Positions 1-12,724 of a stretch of 64,000 bases of DNA are shown here, in pieces. This stretch comes from Amyelois transitella (Eukaryota > Arthropoda > Insecta > Lepidoptera > Pyralidae). Each line of letters starts with the position of its first letter. The stretch's first letter is position 1. The translations under genes were made by a program, and so were the position numbers. The stretch covers positions 5,919,001 to 5,983,000 of the forward strand of contig NC_083508.1 of the NCBI RefSeq assembly GCF_032362555.1, read 5' to 3'. Below the pieces are notes generated by a model. The model made no database searches and was not told the origin of the DNA. It saw nothing but the letters and a program-made list of their open reading frames with translations.

Positions 1-699
1 CTTACGTCACTAATACACATTTTTCACCGTTCATCCATACCTGTTCTCAAGACTGATTCCCTAAAATTGAAACTCGCTGAAGTAAACACACACGTGGCGT
101 CCAATACTCGTATTGAATGACAGCCAGATCCATCGTTGGTTTTAAGAAATCAAAGACCGGAAGAAGGACAGTTCTGCTATCCGCAGAAATAACCTAATAG
201 TCCCAAGATGCACTAGAGTTAATGGAGCACTCTTAACACATCAATGCAGGCTATTACAATTATTTTGTTAAAAGTGATATATTCAACAATATCCCAATAT
301 GTAGTTTCAAAACGAAACGGGTATTTTTAGAGCGACCCTCTTATATAGGAAGTATGAATATCCAACCAAATAAATAATTAAAAAATAATAATATTGTAAG
401 TGTGTTCGATTCATTAACCGAAATAAATAAAAAATACATATATACATAATTCTACATTTGTGCACGTAATGTAAAAAAGTTCGATAATATTTTTTTTTAT
501 TCGATAATAGAAGGTACTTTCTTAATTTAAGTTAAAAATAATAAGCACTTCGATTTTTTAAATCGTAACTAATGCTTCGTCCTAATATTTGTCGAAAAAC
601 TTATAAGTCACCTACTATTTCAACATTTAATAAAAATGATTATTCCTATCTTAAATGTTCTCAGTAAAAGGTCATACAACTTGAAGTACGCAAAATACG
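1..699. other. AT-rich DNA, nothing recognised
   Basis: AT-rich sequence without a long reading frame, tRNA-like fold or repeat that I can match elsewhere in the window. It precedes the first GC-rich island. Confidence 0.5.
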
Positions 700-860
700 C
701 CTAAATTTCTGGAAACCGGGTGGAGGGAAGGGTGTGAGGTGCAGAAGGAGGGCAGCACGAGGCCGCAGTCGTTGACACCGCCGGAGGACGCCCGCTACAA
801 GGTCGATCGGCCCAAATCCGAGGACACAAGGCCCACTAACCTTGGAGCCTTAACTCAAAT
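700..860 (+). other. GC-rich island 1, exon-like
   Basis: A sharp GC-rich block in AT-rich surroundings. On the plus strand one frame stays open from about 700 to 865 and reads as a charged, proline-containing peptide (for example KVDRPKSEDTRPTNLGAL), ending in a stop just after the GC content falls. The minus strand also has an open frame, so coding direction is unproven. It may be an exon of a gene not otherwise visible here or part of a transposon. I recognise no family. Confidence 0.25.
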
Positions 861-2580
861 ATTTTGACAAAACAAGAAATGTTTTACACAATATTGATAA
901 ACGTTGTTATTTCGATTTGTTACAAATTATCCAGATTTAAAGCAATAACCGACCGGCACGAAATCGCTACTAACCGCAGAAATCGGAATAATATAGCACG
1001 ATTAAAATGGCATACTGTATCTAGATGTGTAATCATGACGAAAGTTTGGGTTTATACATTCCGCTGCAAAGGTACGGAGGTCAAATAGTCGCTTTGTGTA
1101 TAAACCTTACTAACCCAATCCAGGATTCATGGTCAAGCGCGTATCCCAGGGCTCCTCTCCATGCGGTGAAGATGAAACCGGAACTATAGCCAGGAAGAAG
1201 AAGCAGATTGTATTTGAAACTATAGGAAGGATGTTTCGCCGTCTTACAACACAAACAACAACGTTATGGAGTCGCAACCATTACCACATTCACATAATTC
1301 GTAAATTATTCCAAAGTCTATGCTTCTTACTATGGCGACAATCATGCGGGGTGGAAGAAAACTCTAGTATTCCTATACTTGAAGAGGCCCGCAGCTTTTC
1401 CTGCTTTAACAAAAAATTCTGTCTCTCGAGAATATTCATGGCAAACGTAGCTTCCTACATCCGGTAGTAAAGGTTGTACCATTGTCGTTAGTTAATCAGT
1501 CAATCAATCAATATTTATTTAAATATGCACAGGTATAATATTGATTGATGATTGATTATATACCTATTCTTTGGTTGACACGAAACAGTGACCACACGAT
1601 CTGGGTGAATTGTTTCATCCACCTTATAGTAAATGACTCGTATTATTTGGAAAATATAATTTTAGATATCTAATCAAATACCAGCAATATAAAAAAAGCA
1701 CGGTATATCAACATGGGATATTATCAGACGTTTATGAAATTCGCAAACACCTATGTCTAAATCACAAAATACAGATATTCTGTATTCTATGGTCAAATAG
1801 TCAGAGGCACAAAGCATAACACAATTTACATAGTACAGCATCTCATCCTAGTAATAAAACGAAGCTCCATAAATAAGAGATGACACACGAAGGTCTTTAC
1901 ACTTCAGGTTCAAGGCTTCCCGACCATCACTTACGCTTATCGTTATCACACGCCCTCAGGGAATATACATAAAAACAAGCAACATATACTCGTATCAGCG
2001 CATTCACATTACGCACGCTGATTTATTCATACACTGTTTCCACTTAAAAGACCTGTTACTAGATTGTACAAATAATTTAATAAGCTGAAAACCTGTCAGT
2101 ATTTGAATCCCAATTCCTTCATTAAAATGAACATACAGCTGAACATGTCCTTCCACTCTATTATGACGAATGGATGTCCGAATGATTCTGAGCTGAGTCA
2201 ATATCTCTTCCAGAATCTAAATCTCGTATGTTTAATATTTCATGATATCTACATTTATCCTGTCTTCCCATATTTTTACCATTATCATATAGGAACAAAA
2301 TAATTAAAAGAAAACAGTGAAAGTTAAGTATCCTAAAGCTCTCTTAAACTTCATCAAAAGTCATCTTGAAATTAACACAGGTAATGCTTAGTTATATCAT
2401 TAACACTGATCATTTAGAAGAGAGTTCCATTAGCATCGTTTTCAAGTGAACTTTCCAGAATAATAATCTACTAAAGGATCGATTATATAGGCGATTGAAC
2501 TTTTCAATAATCGTTTATTTTTAAAACTATGTATTTCGACGAAGTCAATGACTCCGCTGAATACTTGTTTATTATCTTAT
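861..2580. other. AT-rich intergenic or intronic DNA
   Basis: Contains a 112-codon plus-strand frame at 1129-1467 with no recognisable domain and a short tandem of 'atca' units near 1495-1560. Nothing here can be supported as a gene. Confidence 0.4.
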
Positions 2581-2584
2581 TTCA

Positions 2585-2870
2585 GGTCAACAGCAAATAC
2601 TGGAATATGGTAGAGGGGTTGCAGTAGTCTACTGCCCCCGCAGTGGGGGTAGAAGGAGGGTCACGGTGCATCGTACGAAAGGGCAACTGCAGATAACTCG
2701 GCTGGGCCCAGACAGTCAACGTCCCGATGCCCTCCCGGAGCACGCCCTCCGCTTCCCCGCGCACACCCCCCGTCATCCGCTCCTGCAGGACCCGTATGCG
2801 CTGCGCCACAGCCACTCACCACGGTTTTTGCGTTAGTCCCATCGACCAGTCGCATAGTCCAAAACCCTGT
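2585..2870 (-). other. GC-rich island 2, exon-like
   Basis: GC-rich block with an open minus-strand frame down to a stop at 2582. It contains peptide stretches such as LQERMTGGVRGEAEGVLREG and WAQPSYLQLPF. A good donor-like site (GTG followed by GTGAGT) lies on the minus strand near 2820, directly after a short open stretch starting MRLVDGTNAK. No family is recognised. It could be an exon or a fragment of a GC-rich retrotransposon like the one at 59.7-60.9 kb. Confidence 0.25.
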
Positions 2871-2879
2871 TGCACAATT

Positions 2880-4739
2880 TTAACAGTTTATTATAAAATA
2901 CCATATTTTTGCAAATAACAAATATATCCTGCAGTACAAGGTTGGCGATTAAACACAAATATTGAAGTTGGTATTTGTATGGTAACTTGGTTTTGTTATA
3001 TTATTTATTTATAAAAGGCTGAAGATAAAGTTACATAGCAGATCCTCATTATTTACTCAATGGGCTTAAATTATAACAAACTTACAACAGCGAAACAAGC
3101 AAACGATGATAATAAACGGTTATGCTACATATAGATACCACACCAGTGTTAATTGATGCGCCTACTGGACGGTGAAAACATATTTCCGCACTTTTCTTGA
3201 TGAAACTTTATTAAGGTGTTGAACCTATTTTTGTTTTGAAACAATAAAGTTATCGGTGTATGTTTATAAAAAGAGAAAGAGATAGGCTTTAGTTTTCCCA
3301 AAAGTGGGATATACAGATAAAAAAATATATATTTAAATGTATAAGTAAAACCATATTTAGAGATTTTAAAATATGCCGAACAATCTGGATTATGGATCTT
3401 GGACTATTGGTTCGTTGATTCGTTCTTCTAATGAAACTGATTACACTCGCATACTTGAGACAATGAATACCAGGCCAGTTGGTTGATTTCTTTTCTGTTT
3501 AATATATTTTGATTCACCGCCCTCAGGCTGACTAACACGGGCATGTACTGTACACAATTAAATGTTTATTTTTCGAACCCAAAGTTATTATGATGATGAA
3601 TACTAGAAATAATTTATTACACTTACGTTATAAATCGCTTATTCATTTGTAATTTGTCCTACCTTCAATTAGTATCTTGGATTGAGGAGAAGCTTAATTT
3701 TAATAAATATGCATAAGAGAAAAAGATTATATTATTTGAAAGACTTTCGCAAATAATAAGTAATATATATATATATATACATATATATTTTTCTTTATTT
3801 GTGAAAACACATAGGTTCGTATGGACTATGTTCCTCTACAATGGTTGCTTCGGGTAAAAACCTGGCTTACCCAATCCAAAGTCTTGATAAAAAGGCGAAC
3901 CCGAGCAAGTCATGATAGAACCACTAAGGTTATGATATGACGTTATGAGCGTTGCATCCGCTCGCGAGCTTGCCTTGCTCGCATTGCTCTAAGGCAAAGT
4001 CCAAGGCCTTTTGCTGAAAATGCTGTTGGAGGAGCATCAAGCCCTCACCTAAAACTGTCCCGCTGTAATAATGAATGCCCTTCAGGCAAACTACAATGTT
4101 CTCAAAGTAAAAAAATAACCTCTCCAGAAAGGTGAGGATGTGAGATTAACCAGAAGAAAGAAATAGAAAATTAATGGACTTTTTAGGTGAAGTGACTTTT
4201 TAGCTTGATTCATTAAGTGAAACACTTCTTACGAAGTGCAGTATCGTTTTCTTTGTTTAGTTGTTTCTCGCGACATTTTCATTGCGTTCTACTATTCATA
4301 ATCTCTCACAATGCAATAGGCAGAGTATAGCGTGGCATCTCTTTCAATGTTAGTTAGGTTAAGACTTAATTAGACTAGGTACTTTATTCACTAAGGTCAA
4401 ACAATTCGTGCAAAATACAGTTCGGTTTACAAGCGACAAGCATACCCCAAAAATTTTGTAAGCATTATTTACATGCTGCCTAAGGCCAAGCAGCCTTTCT
4501 TTAGTAGAAGATCTACAGCGGGGTTAAGTCATATGTACTTATCTAAGTTATTTAATAAACTAATTGATGTGGGCCCTTCGTTTCATTTAAATTTTTTGCT
4601 TTTAATTTCACTTTTTGTCACCTTATTAGCCTAAATATGTCTAGTCGGACTAATGATTTTTTGTACTTTAACAATTTAGCCTTACAATTATAAGCTCTAA
4701 TAGAATCTCTAATATTAGGTCCTTACATATGAAATTGGC
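2880..4739. other. AT-rich DNA without recognised gene
   Basis: Low-complexity, AT-rich sequence, including an 'at' dinucleotide run near 3765-3790. A moderately GC-rich stretch around 3950-4060 has no long frame. Nothing else was recognised. Confidence 0.4.
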
Positions 4740-5345
4740 ATTTGATGTAGGAGGAACAAAAAGCCGAATATTTTCTAATATAATATATTTATTTAATCAA
4801 ATTAAGAACCATTATTATCTATGCACTTTTGCCATCTCATAGGTAGTTTATTGATCTCTTTACTAAAAAAACCATTCGGACGGGGATCAATAAAATCTTT
4901 GAGACGGTTTGTACTGCCTTATCGGAGTTGAATTTTTCCCTTGGAAGAAGTTATCCAAATTTCGAAAAGAATAGTAATCTCTTGGAGCTCATTCCGGGGA
5001 ATACGGTGGATGTCATTCCATTTGAAGCTACTCTAATTTGGTAGCTGTCTGTTGTGCAGTGTGTGTTTTCGTGAATCAGTGGCGTGGAGCGATTGACCAG
5101 ACTCGGTTCTTTAGCAGCTAGCTTTTCCATCATGTTTTGCAATTGCTGACAATAGACGTCTGCCCTAATCGTCTGGTCAGATTTGAGAAAACTGTAATGA
5201 ACGACACCGGCACTAGTCCACCAAACGCTTACAAGTAGGTAGGTTTTGTTTGGTCAATTTTCGCTTGGGACTGAATTTGGCTGACTGGCTAGGGTCCAGC
5301 CATTGCGTTGCGATGAGCGTTTCCGATTATCGTAGAGTATCTACT
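4740..5345 (-). mobile_element. mariner transposase remnant, copy 1
   Basis: Read on the minus strand, broken peptides match the catalytic and C-terminal part of a mariner transposase, including a decayed HDNARPH-type segment (here HENTHCTT) near 5090. The same segment occurs, better preserved, at 44.8-45.4 kb in the same orientation: both begin with 'gaggaacaaaaag' and share the blocks around 'ctaatttggtagc' and 'gtctggtcagatttgagaaa'. Stops and frame breaks make it inactive. The N-terminal half is absent. Confidence 0.75.
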
Positions 5346-6490
5346 TACCAACCAAAGAGGAGAAATATATAGAACTAATAATTGTAAGTAATTGGTTACA
5401 TTTATGGCACTAATCTGATATCATCATAGTCACAGAATAGGTACCAAAATACTACGAAATTTCAAAAATTAACAAGGTAGGTTAAAAACACAGTTTTATT
5501 GCGGTAGTAATAAAAAATAAAGGCTTAAGAAATCTAGTTAGAGGTTAGGGTTATCTTGTGAGCACAAAAGGTGGAGCACTTTAAATTGTAAATAAAAACT
5601 AGGATACTTTAGGTTTGGATAGATCTCAAAAAAGCTGAATGATGCTGCCTATAAAAATGATCAGGGGTTTTTGTGCTCAATCGCTTAGTACGAAATACTC
5701 ATAAATAAATGTAAATATAAGAAGTTGTTAATTATTGTGCGGAATCAAAAATTTGGGAAGTAGATAAGCGGCGATAAATACTTATGCAAATCAAATCTAA
5801 GCTAAACTAAATTAGGATAAAAATAAATATAATAAATTAGGAAAAATGTGCGAAAAAAAATTATACCAAAAGTTTGTGCGCATACCAAAAATTAGGGGAG
5901 CTAATAGAGACCCCAAATAAATATTTTTATATCTTACTTCACCTTTCAAGTGTACTGTAGGGTACTTATTGAATTAAGCATAAAGTTATATTTTAAAAAG
6001 CAAAAAATTATCTAACGAAGTTATCAATCAAGCAAATTACCCACCCAATCAATACAGATATCAACAAAGATTTTCATTGTATTTCTTCGTCCTGACACAT
6101 TCATACAGGCAGCACCTTATTTGAATACCGCTGGGGGTAAGGAGGAAACAGCAAAGTTTGAACATTCAGATAGGTTATTTATAGGACATTATCCATTAAA
6201 AAATCTTTTCTAGTCATAAGTTTGAAAGAAAAATGAGGATTAAAAGCTATAATTTTTCAGGCATATCGCCATATCCTGGCATTAGTCCTAGTTGATTTCT
6301 TCGTTGTCTTTTGAGGGCATTCCGGGGTCGGTCTATGATTGCGAACCTGGACGAGAGTCAAGATAATAACATGAAGTGATCCCATCTTATGACCCTATAA
6401 GGCTTTCATTATGGTTACACACTCATATATCCAGTTTAATAAATAAACAGTACTTTATAATAAAACAGGAATTAAAGAAGTTAAATTATC
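5346..6490. other. AT-rich DNA, nothing recognised
   Basis: No long frame, structured RNA or matched repeat was found in this stretch. Confidence 0.4.
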
Positions 6491-6494
6491 AATC

Positions 6495-6625
6495 ATGGTA
6501 CAAGGCGGGTGCCGAAGGCGCGGAGGCTGCGCGCACGTGTCAAGGCCACGTCCTCGACCGTGACCGCGCCCCCCGCGCGCCTCCCCTTCCCGCCCCCGCC
6601 CGTCCTCGGTAACGTTCGACCGGAT
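6495..6625 (+). other. GC-rich island 3, exon-like
   Basis: Very GC-rich, CpG-rich block. One plus-strand frame is rich in Arg, Ala and Pro (for example RLRARVKATSSTVTAPPARL) and runs into a donor-like 'GGTAACG' at about 6610. This resembles an exon end, but no matching acceptor or family was identified. It could equally be a CpG-rich transposon fragment. Confidence 0.25.
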
Positions 6626-7214
6626 ATGGAAAACTAATTGATCCTTGGAAGCTACCTGGTTTTAGGAAACTTAATAATACTTTTTATATTTGTCACATTT
6701 TATGAGCTAAAGAACTGAAAATCACTGACTGTGGGTACTATATGGTGAAATCGAATGGTTAATTAATATACATATTCATATGGAAATATCTACTTATCGT
6801 ACCTACTAATTTATAATAAAAGTTTACTAAACTAATAGTGCCCATGTAGTTATATGAAAAAACTTAACGATATAACTTTTATGACTATCGCTTAATTATG
6901 CTATCGTGGTCACTTATATTCTAAACTGCTTATAGTAAGATAATAAAAGGTTCTAAAGAGAATTAACACACTGCACCATTTTCTAAAAATAGCCTCAAGT
7001 TGTAACAGTCGCACCACATTTGCCTTCGAAGTTAAATTTTTGGGCTCGTCTCTCATTTCCTGATTTTTGCTGTAAAACAAAATAGAAATACTAGAATCGC
7101 TTTTTACGACATGTCGATTTCCAGCCAGATGTCAGCGCAACAAAAGGAGCTAAGGAGCTGAATATGAAACTGGAAATTATGAGCACGCACCAACTCTGAA
7201 AGTACTGATGGGAC

Positions 7215-7355
7215 TCGAATCACATTTAATTCGATTAATTCGAATGATCGCAGTCATTACCCCATTCGGATTGTATTATCCATTGATTCGATTCATTGAT
7301 GATTCGAATTGATCCGAATCAACTCTTTGATTCGAATCAATTTCTCTTATTCGAA
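7215..7355. repeat. TTCGAA-rich simple repeat patch
   Basis: About 140 bases in which variants of 'attcgaat' and 'gattcgaa' recur many times on both strands, with even spacing in places. This is either a decayed satellite-like tract or a cluster of palindromic binding sites. It is not coding. Confidence 0.6.
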
Positions 7356-7818
7356 TCTTCATTTCTGGGCGAACTTACCTATCTTAATCTTAGGTGAGAC
7401 CACTAGGATATTTCCAAGTTTGTATTGCGATTTTGAATATTTTTGAAGTTTATATCGTGTTTAGTTTATATATAAACATATATATTTATTATAGAAATTA
7501 TTATAGGTTATTATAGAAATTTCTTTTATAGACTATTAATTGATATCTGTGAATATGAGACCTACCTACTGAATTCTAAATTAGAATGTAGGTACCTCGG
7601 GAAATCTTAAAACATGTTATTAAAATGCTAAGAAAAAATTAAAGAAAATTCCTTAAAACCTAGTAGCACATTTGAAAATAAGAAAAGTTTATTGAAAACT
7701 AGCTTTTGCACGAGGCTTCGCTCCCATGGGAAATTCCTGAAAAAAGGCACGAAACATAGAATAGACCTTCGGGAGTAACATATTACCTACTGCTGAAGGA
7801 TATTCTATATCGGCAAAA

Positions 7819-7886
7819 TTTGTAACGAATAAACTCAAAAACTTCTGGGCTGATTCCCAGAAGTTTTTGAGTTTATTCGTTACAAA
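7819..7886. repeat. perfect hairpin, 31-bp arms
   Basis: The left arm (7819-7849) and right arm (7856-7886) are exact reverse complements, separated by a six-base loop 'ctgatt'. The surrounding 200 bases contain one weak minus-strand frame and no gene. It could be a very young foldback element or a hairpin RNA precursor. Confidence 0.9.
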
Positions 7887-8089
7887 AAAAGATAGATACA
7901 AATCTTTTTTTCAAAGATTCACTAAATCCACATCTAGGTAGGTAGGTACATACATTGTTTTTCTGGCATGACTTAAAATTTATCAGCTTATTTCCCATTC
8001 ATCAATAATGATCATTAATGGTCTAAAGTAAACAATAAGGAAAGTGTCTACTTTAAATGAGGGTTTTATAGGCCTTGGAAATGGAACGC

Positions 8090-8245
8090 CCACGCAAAAG
8101 ATACACGTGCCACGCTTCGCGGCCAAGTCAGGTTGAAGGTCGCGAGTCCCGGGCCGCACCACCCTGAAAGCAGCTGGTCGTCGACCCCGGAGGAAATCTT
8201 CCAGGGCATCTGACCTTGACCTTTACACGCGCACGCGCTTTCATG
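8090..8245 (+). other. GC-rich island 4, exon-like
   Basis: GC-rich block with a plus-strand frame reading ...RLKVASPGPHHPESSWSS... before a stop near 8208. No family or certain splice sites were recognised. Confidence 0.22.
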
Positions 8246-8779
8246 ATCACCCAGTACCCTGACCCTGTTACGAAGGGATACGTTTATGTATTAAGGTATA
8301 TAACGAGTAGGTAATACATACTCAAGGAGGAAGGTTCAGGCGCGGTTTCTTATTGCGTCAAATAAGCGTGTATTGTATAACTTCTGAAGTGATTGATATA
8401 TTTAGAAATTGTATCCAATATCGTCTTATGGTTGACGCCCGCAACTCCGTTTGCGTGTTATTGGAAATACGAAGGCGAGTTAATTAAATTTACTCAAATT
8501 TCGGTACATATTACAGAGTAGGTCCCTTTGGCTTCTACATCACATGATCCAGATCTTCCATATTTTTTTCGCCAATAGGAAATGGTCATCAGGTTGAACA
8601 ACTTTTGTCAAGACGTCTTTTCCATAATTCGGATAATTTAGCTGGTCTATAATGGTTCTGCATGAGATGTTCCAGATCTTCAATTTTATACGCTAACAGG
8701 ACTTACTTATCAGGTTGAACAACTTTTTTTAAGACGTTATTTCAATATTGCCTTTATTTTAGCTAAATAAATTATACCC

Positions 8780-8895
8780 TTTATGTTAGAAGAGAGAACG
8801 AAGAGAGCTAAGAGCTATACAACAAAAAAGTTTCATTCAAATCCGTTCAGTAGTTCCGGAGATTAGCGTGTACAAACAAAAACAGACTTTTTTAA
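8780..8895. repeat. fragment of dispersed repeat C
   Basis: Contains the phrase 'ccgttcagtagttccggagattagcgtg' in split form, typical of the repeat whose best copy is at 12.7-13.0 kb and which recurs in the reductase introns. Confidence 0.5.
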
Positions 8896-8994
8896 AATTC
8901 ATGCTCGTTTACTATTTTTATATCGATATAAATTATTTTTTTGAAAATATACTTAATGTACAGACAATTTTTTTTACTGTTTTATTATACATAT

Positions 8995-9217
8995 GTATTG
9001 AATTTTTATTTATTTATTTTTTTGGGACAAATTACACAGATTGAGTTAGCCTCGAAGTAAGTTCGAAACTTGTGTTACGAGATACTAACCCAACGATACT
9101 ACTTATATTTTATATTTTATATTAAAGTTCTTTCCTCATCATGCCCTGACCGGGATTCGAACCCGGGACCTCCGGTGTCACAGACAAGCGTATTTACCGC
9201 TGCGTCACAGAGGCCGT
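8995..9217 (-). mobile_element. tRNA-derived SINE (family A), near full length
   Basis: On the minus strand the element starts with a tRNA-like head carrying a polymerase III A box ('ggcgcagcgg'-like) and a B box ('gggttcgaatcccgg'). A unique body follows ('gaggctaactcaatc'), then a T/A-rich tail. The same head and body occur at 27.8, 35.1 and 41.8-42.1 kb. The head is flanked by long SINE sequence rather than a terminator, so it is a retroposon and not a functional tRNA gene. Confidence 0.85.
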
Positions 9218-9799
9218 AAAGCCGTTGATGTAAGAATCAAGTCGCAATTCTGGCTTAAAACTTCATCTACATCGTTATCATCAAACATTTGATTGACTTA
9301 TTCCTCTTTCTCGGGACTTTCTGGGTCAACATCGAAAGTCACTACCCCCAGTATTGTTACCCTCTCTGTCGCTTTTGCTTGTTCTAGAACCAAATAGTCA
9401 ATAGTCAAGTAGCCAAATAGTCAAATGTACGATTAAATAACGAATTGTTGTTAAAAAAAAGGTTAGGTTAGATTAAAACTGTGACTAAAACAGAAACTAA
9501 TTGAATTATTAAGTATATTATATTAGGTTATAATAAAAACCTTAGTCATATTTTTTATTAGAACACAGAATACATCGAAAATGATAATCGCAAGAACCAA
9601 AATTACATAGGTTCTGCTTATTTTAAAAGAAATCTCTTCCAGCAGACTCCAGACAGGAGACATGACGGAAAAGGTGACAGGCGTGTACTTCACACACACA
9701 ACTATTTATAGACATACATAAACAAATGCATAAATAAAATACCAAATAATAAACTTACATAAAATGTCCGTATTTGTACAATAGATATCAAATTAGCTT

Positions 9800-10055
9800 G
9801 GCTTGGAGAGGTAGAATTTTTAATTATTTTTTATCTCGGGAGGCAATGTGTTCCACAATCTAACAGCATGGACAGAGAAGGAGTTAGAGAAAGTGGCCGT
9901 ACGATGTATGGGAAATTATGCATGGTTATACGATGGGACCTGCATGAAGTATCGTCAGGACGAGCAAAGGGGTAAGCAGGATTGTAGAGAATATTGAAAA
10001 GAAGGCACAGTAGTCTCAAATTTCTACGCCGACGAATGGGCAGCCAGTTTAGTTG
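9800..10055 (-). mobile_element. LINE reverse transcriptase 3' fragment
   Basis: On the minus strand, two adjacent frames read NWLPIRRRRNLRLLCLLFNI and, after a frameshift, NSFSVHAVRLWNTLPPEIK. These are typical of the C-terminal end of jockey/CR1-type LINE reverse transcriptases. A related ending ([12 protein letters not shown]) occurs in the LINE at 39.5 kb. The element is 5' truncated and inactive. Confidence 0.75.
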
Positions 10056-10199
10056 CCTTCGACTTTGATACGTGATTATACTTTCTCTGTACTTGTTAAT
10101 TGGACTAAGAATAAGTACATAAATTCAGTTTTCACAGAAAGAAACAAGAGAACGGAAGCTCGCTTTATACACCATTTAAAGGTTTGCTGCTCGATTTGT

Positions 10200-10312
10200 T
10201 CCGACAACTGGACAACTTCCGACGAGGTGGAATTCGAACCTGTGCCTTTTTGCGTTACACGCATTTTAACCGTGCCCCTTACCGATTCGACCACCGACGC
10301 TCTTAAAGACAC
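10200..10312 (-). mobile_element. second tRNA-like SINE head
   Basis: The minus strand has a tRNA-like pair of boxes: 'tggtcgaatcggtaagg' and the B-box match 'aggttcgaattcc', about 40 bases apart. The predicted cloverleaf is imperfect and the sequence differs from SINE family A. It is best explained as a different tRNA-derived SINE or a decayed tRNA. Confidence 0.45.
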
Positions 10313-10344
10313 AATGTGTAAGTACCCGTAAGTAACGGACGAGC

Positions 10345-11400
10345 ATGAGGAAAAGCAGTAATAAGTACGTAGGAATCATGGCACGGAATCATAGCAAGTG
10401 TAAAGATGTTAGTCCCTGGCGTGATCATATGTACAAGAGTTCTATGCAGTGCAGCGGGCAACTTGATATACGGTTAACTGTACGCACATGTGTTTTGCTA
10501 CCACAAGTGACGACCATATACCAACGTAGGTTGTACTCTTGCTTATCCTCAGACAATGAGGTGAAACATCGTGGGAAAAACTCAGATTATTAGGTAAAGT
10601 GTAAACATGATCCAACCAGGACTTTAATTTTCACTAAGTGTATTTAATTACTTTTTCTTAGATATATAGGTACTTAGCCCACTAAATAGGACAAATGCAT
10701 GTGATTCAGTAATAGTTCAAATAAATATGCCTAAAACTAGCGTCAAATGTAAAGTCCCGCTAATTTTCTTTCCCGCTGGATGATGTCAGTTAATCAGTGT
10801 CGTCTTATAAATAAAAGCATAAATAATAGTTATATTGGCATGATTACATTTACACATTATGATATCTACACATACTTAAATAATAAATCTGTAGAAGGGA
10901 ATCTCGATCAGCCACATATTTATAGGGCTGTTGGCACGTGCACTCTTCAGAGTAAATTCAGCAATGGTTATTTATTTATTTGGAAGAATATCAACTTACA
11001 ATGATGATATAGCGTAAACTAACATAATAGAATTTATATAGCAGCATTAGAACCAAGGATTATTATTAGCAATAAAGCGCAGCTTTATATGAGCGATATT
11101 TTTTAAGCCGGTAATAATATTTAAACAGTTCGACTATCTAACTACTGGTAGAACAAGATAGACTAAACGAAATTAAAACCTATATAGAATTATTTATTTC
11201 TATATTTATTTTTCTATTCATTTGTTGCCGTACAAATTCTGATGATTTGTTTAAGCCAGGGCGACACAAATTTTGCTTTTTAAAATATTTTTGGCATTTT
11301 TCTTGCAGAAAATACGTATTTAATAAAATGAAGATAAATAGGGACTCCAGTTTTGTCCTTGAAGATCAACAGACTTTATTCTTCATTGAGCCTGAAAGCC
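10345..11400. other. AT-rich DNA, nothing recognised
   Basis: Several short frames exist but none shows a known domain or coding-like composition. Confidence 0.4.
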
Positions 11401-11419
11401 TGAACTACGTGCATAAGTA

Positions 11420-11570
11420 GCAGCATTCAGCGTAGACGTGGGCGTCGAGCGCAGGCGGTGCAGGGGAAGCGTACGTTAACCCTTTCTGCAGTTCATTCCC
11501 CGTCTGGCCTCACCCCTGCAGCCCGCCCAACCTCGCCCCAAGCCGCCCGCGTGCATTGCCACACTGCAAG
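11420..11570. other. GC-rich island 5
   Basis: GC-rich block. The plus strand reads a proline-rich segment (PFLQFIPRLASPLQPAQPRP) after a stop, and the minus strand a glycine- and arginine-rich one. It has no recognised family and no clear splice sites. Confidence 0.2.
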
Positions 11571-12724
11571 GCAACACTTTTTACCTACTACCTATCATTA
11601 TTAAGCCTGAACGTTGTCTAGACTTTGTCTGGTCGTATACCTAGTATGTAGCTGTAAATCCAGAAAAAAGAATGACGAAAAACACGAAGAAACTCGTATA
11701 GATGCTAACAGATGGTCTTCTCCAAAAAAGGTCGTGATGGAATCTGCTCATTGAGGTACCTACGTCCAAGCTGTGTTAATATTCCTTAGAGAAGATAAGA
11801 CGGGAGCCGCGTGGCCGCTTCCTGTAATAAACTAAACTTACGTAATCTGAAATACTACCTACAAAACTGTAAATTAATATGACTTTAAATTAAAATTTCA
11901 CTTTAGTTATTGGAAAGTTAATTCACTAATAAAAGTAAAATTTAATTATACAAAACAATTTATTATTGAAGATCAGTGGCGGTGCTCCCAGTAGATTAGG
12001 ATTAGGACCCTCACACTACAACAAAAATAGGCACTCAAGAATATTTTAAATTAAACAAATTATTTAATTTTTACATATTTAGTAGGAGCCTATAAATTTA
12101 CATAAATTGAGACTTTAATGTAAATATTTAAAGTGTTATAATTAGAATATCTCAGAAACAACTTAACTGAGTTGATGCCAAACGAACTTTAAAATAGGCA
12201 TTATGACAATTTTTTTTTTTTGGTGTTAAAACATTGGTCATATAATGGCATCGATATAAAATTAACTACCTGAGATATACAAAGTAACAATACACATTAT
12301 TTGGACGAGTCCAAAACGCCCCATACAAAACGCTACTTGTTTCATTTCACACCTGAGTTCCTTGTTCGCGTCATGAACTTTATTTGTATGGCAGCTATTG
12401 CGTTTGTGGATATGATTTATATTCAATATTTTTGTTTATTCACTCCTGGCAATATTAATTTTAAATAATTTTGAATTTTTAAGTGGTCGTTCTCATAAGT
12501 AGTATCATTTGAATTAATATAAAACATACAGGGCGTTAGGTACGTGTATTCTATCATGTTATTAACTACATACTTAATATTGTTTTAGGACCTTGCCATC
12601 ATCCCTATTTTATTGACAGATCCTACATACATTTTTAATTTCATCAAAATTAGACCAACAGTTCGAAAGTTGTCGCGTTACAATACATAAAAAATATTTT
12701 TTTCACTCCAAGTTTATTGGTATA

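Noticed and set aside
1129-1467. 112-codon plus-strand ORF as a gene
   Set aside because: No domain, low-quality composition and no splice or promoter context.
10205-10305. tRNA gene on the minus strand
   Set aside because: B box is good but the acceptor and anticodon stems do not pair convincingly; kept only as a SINE-like head.
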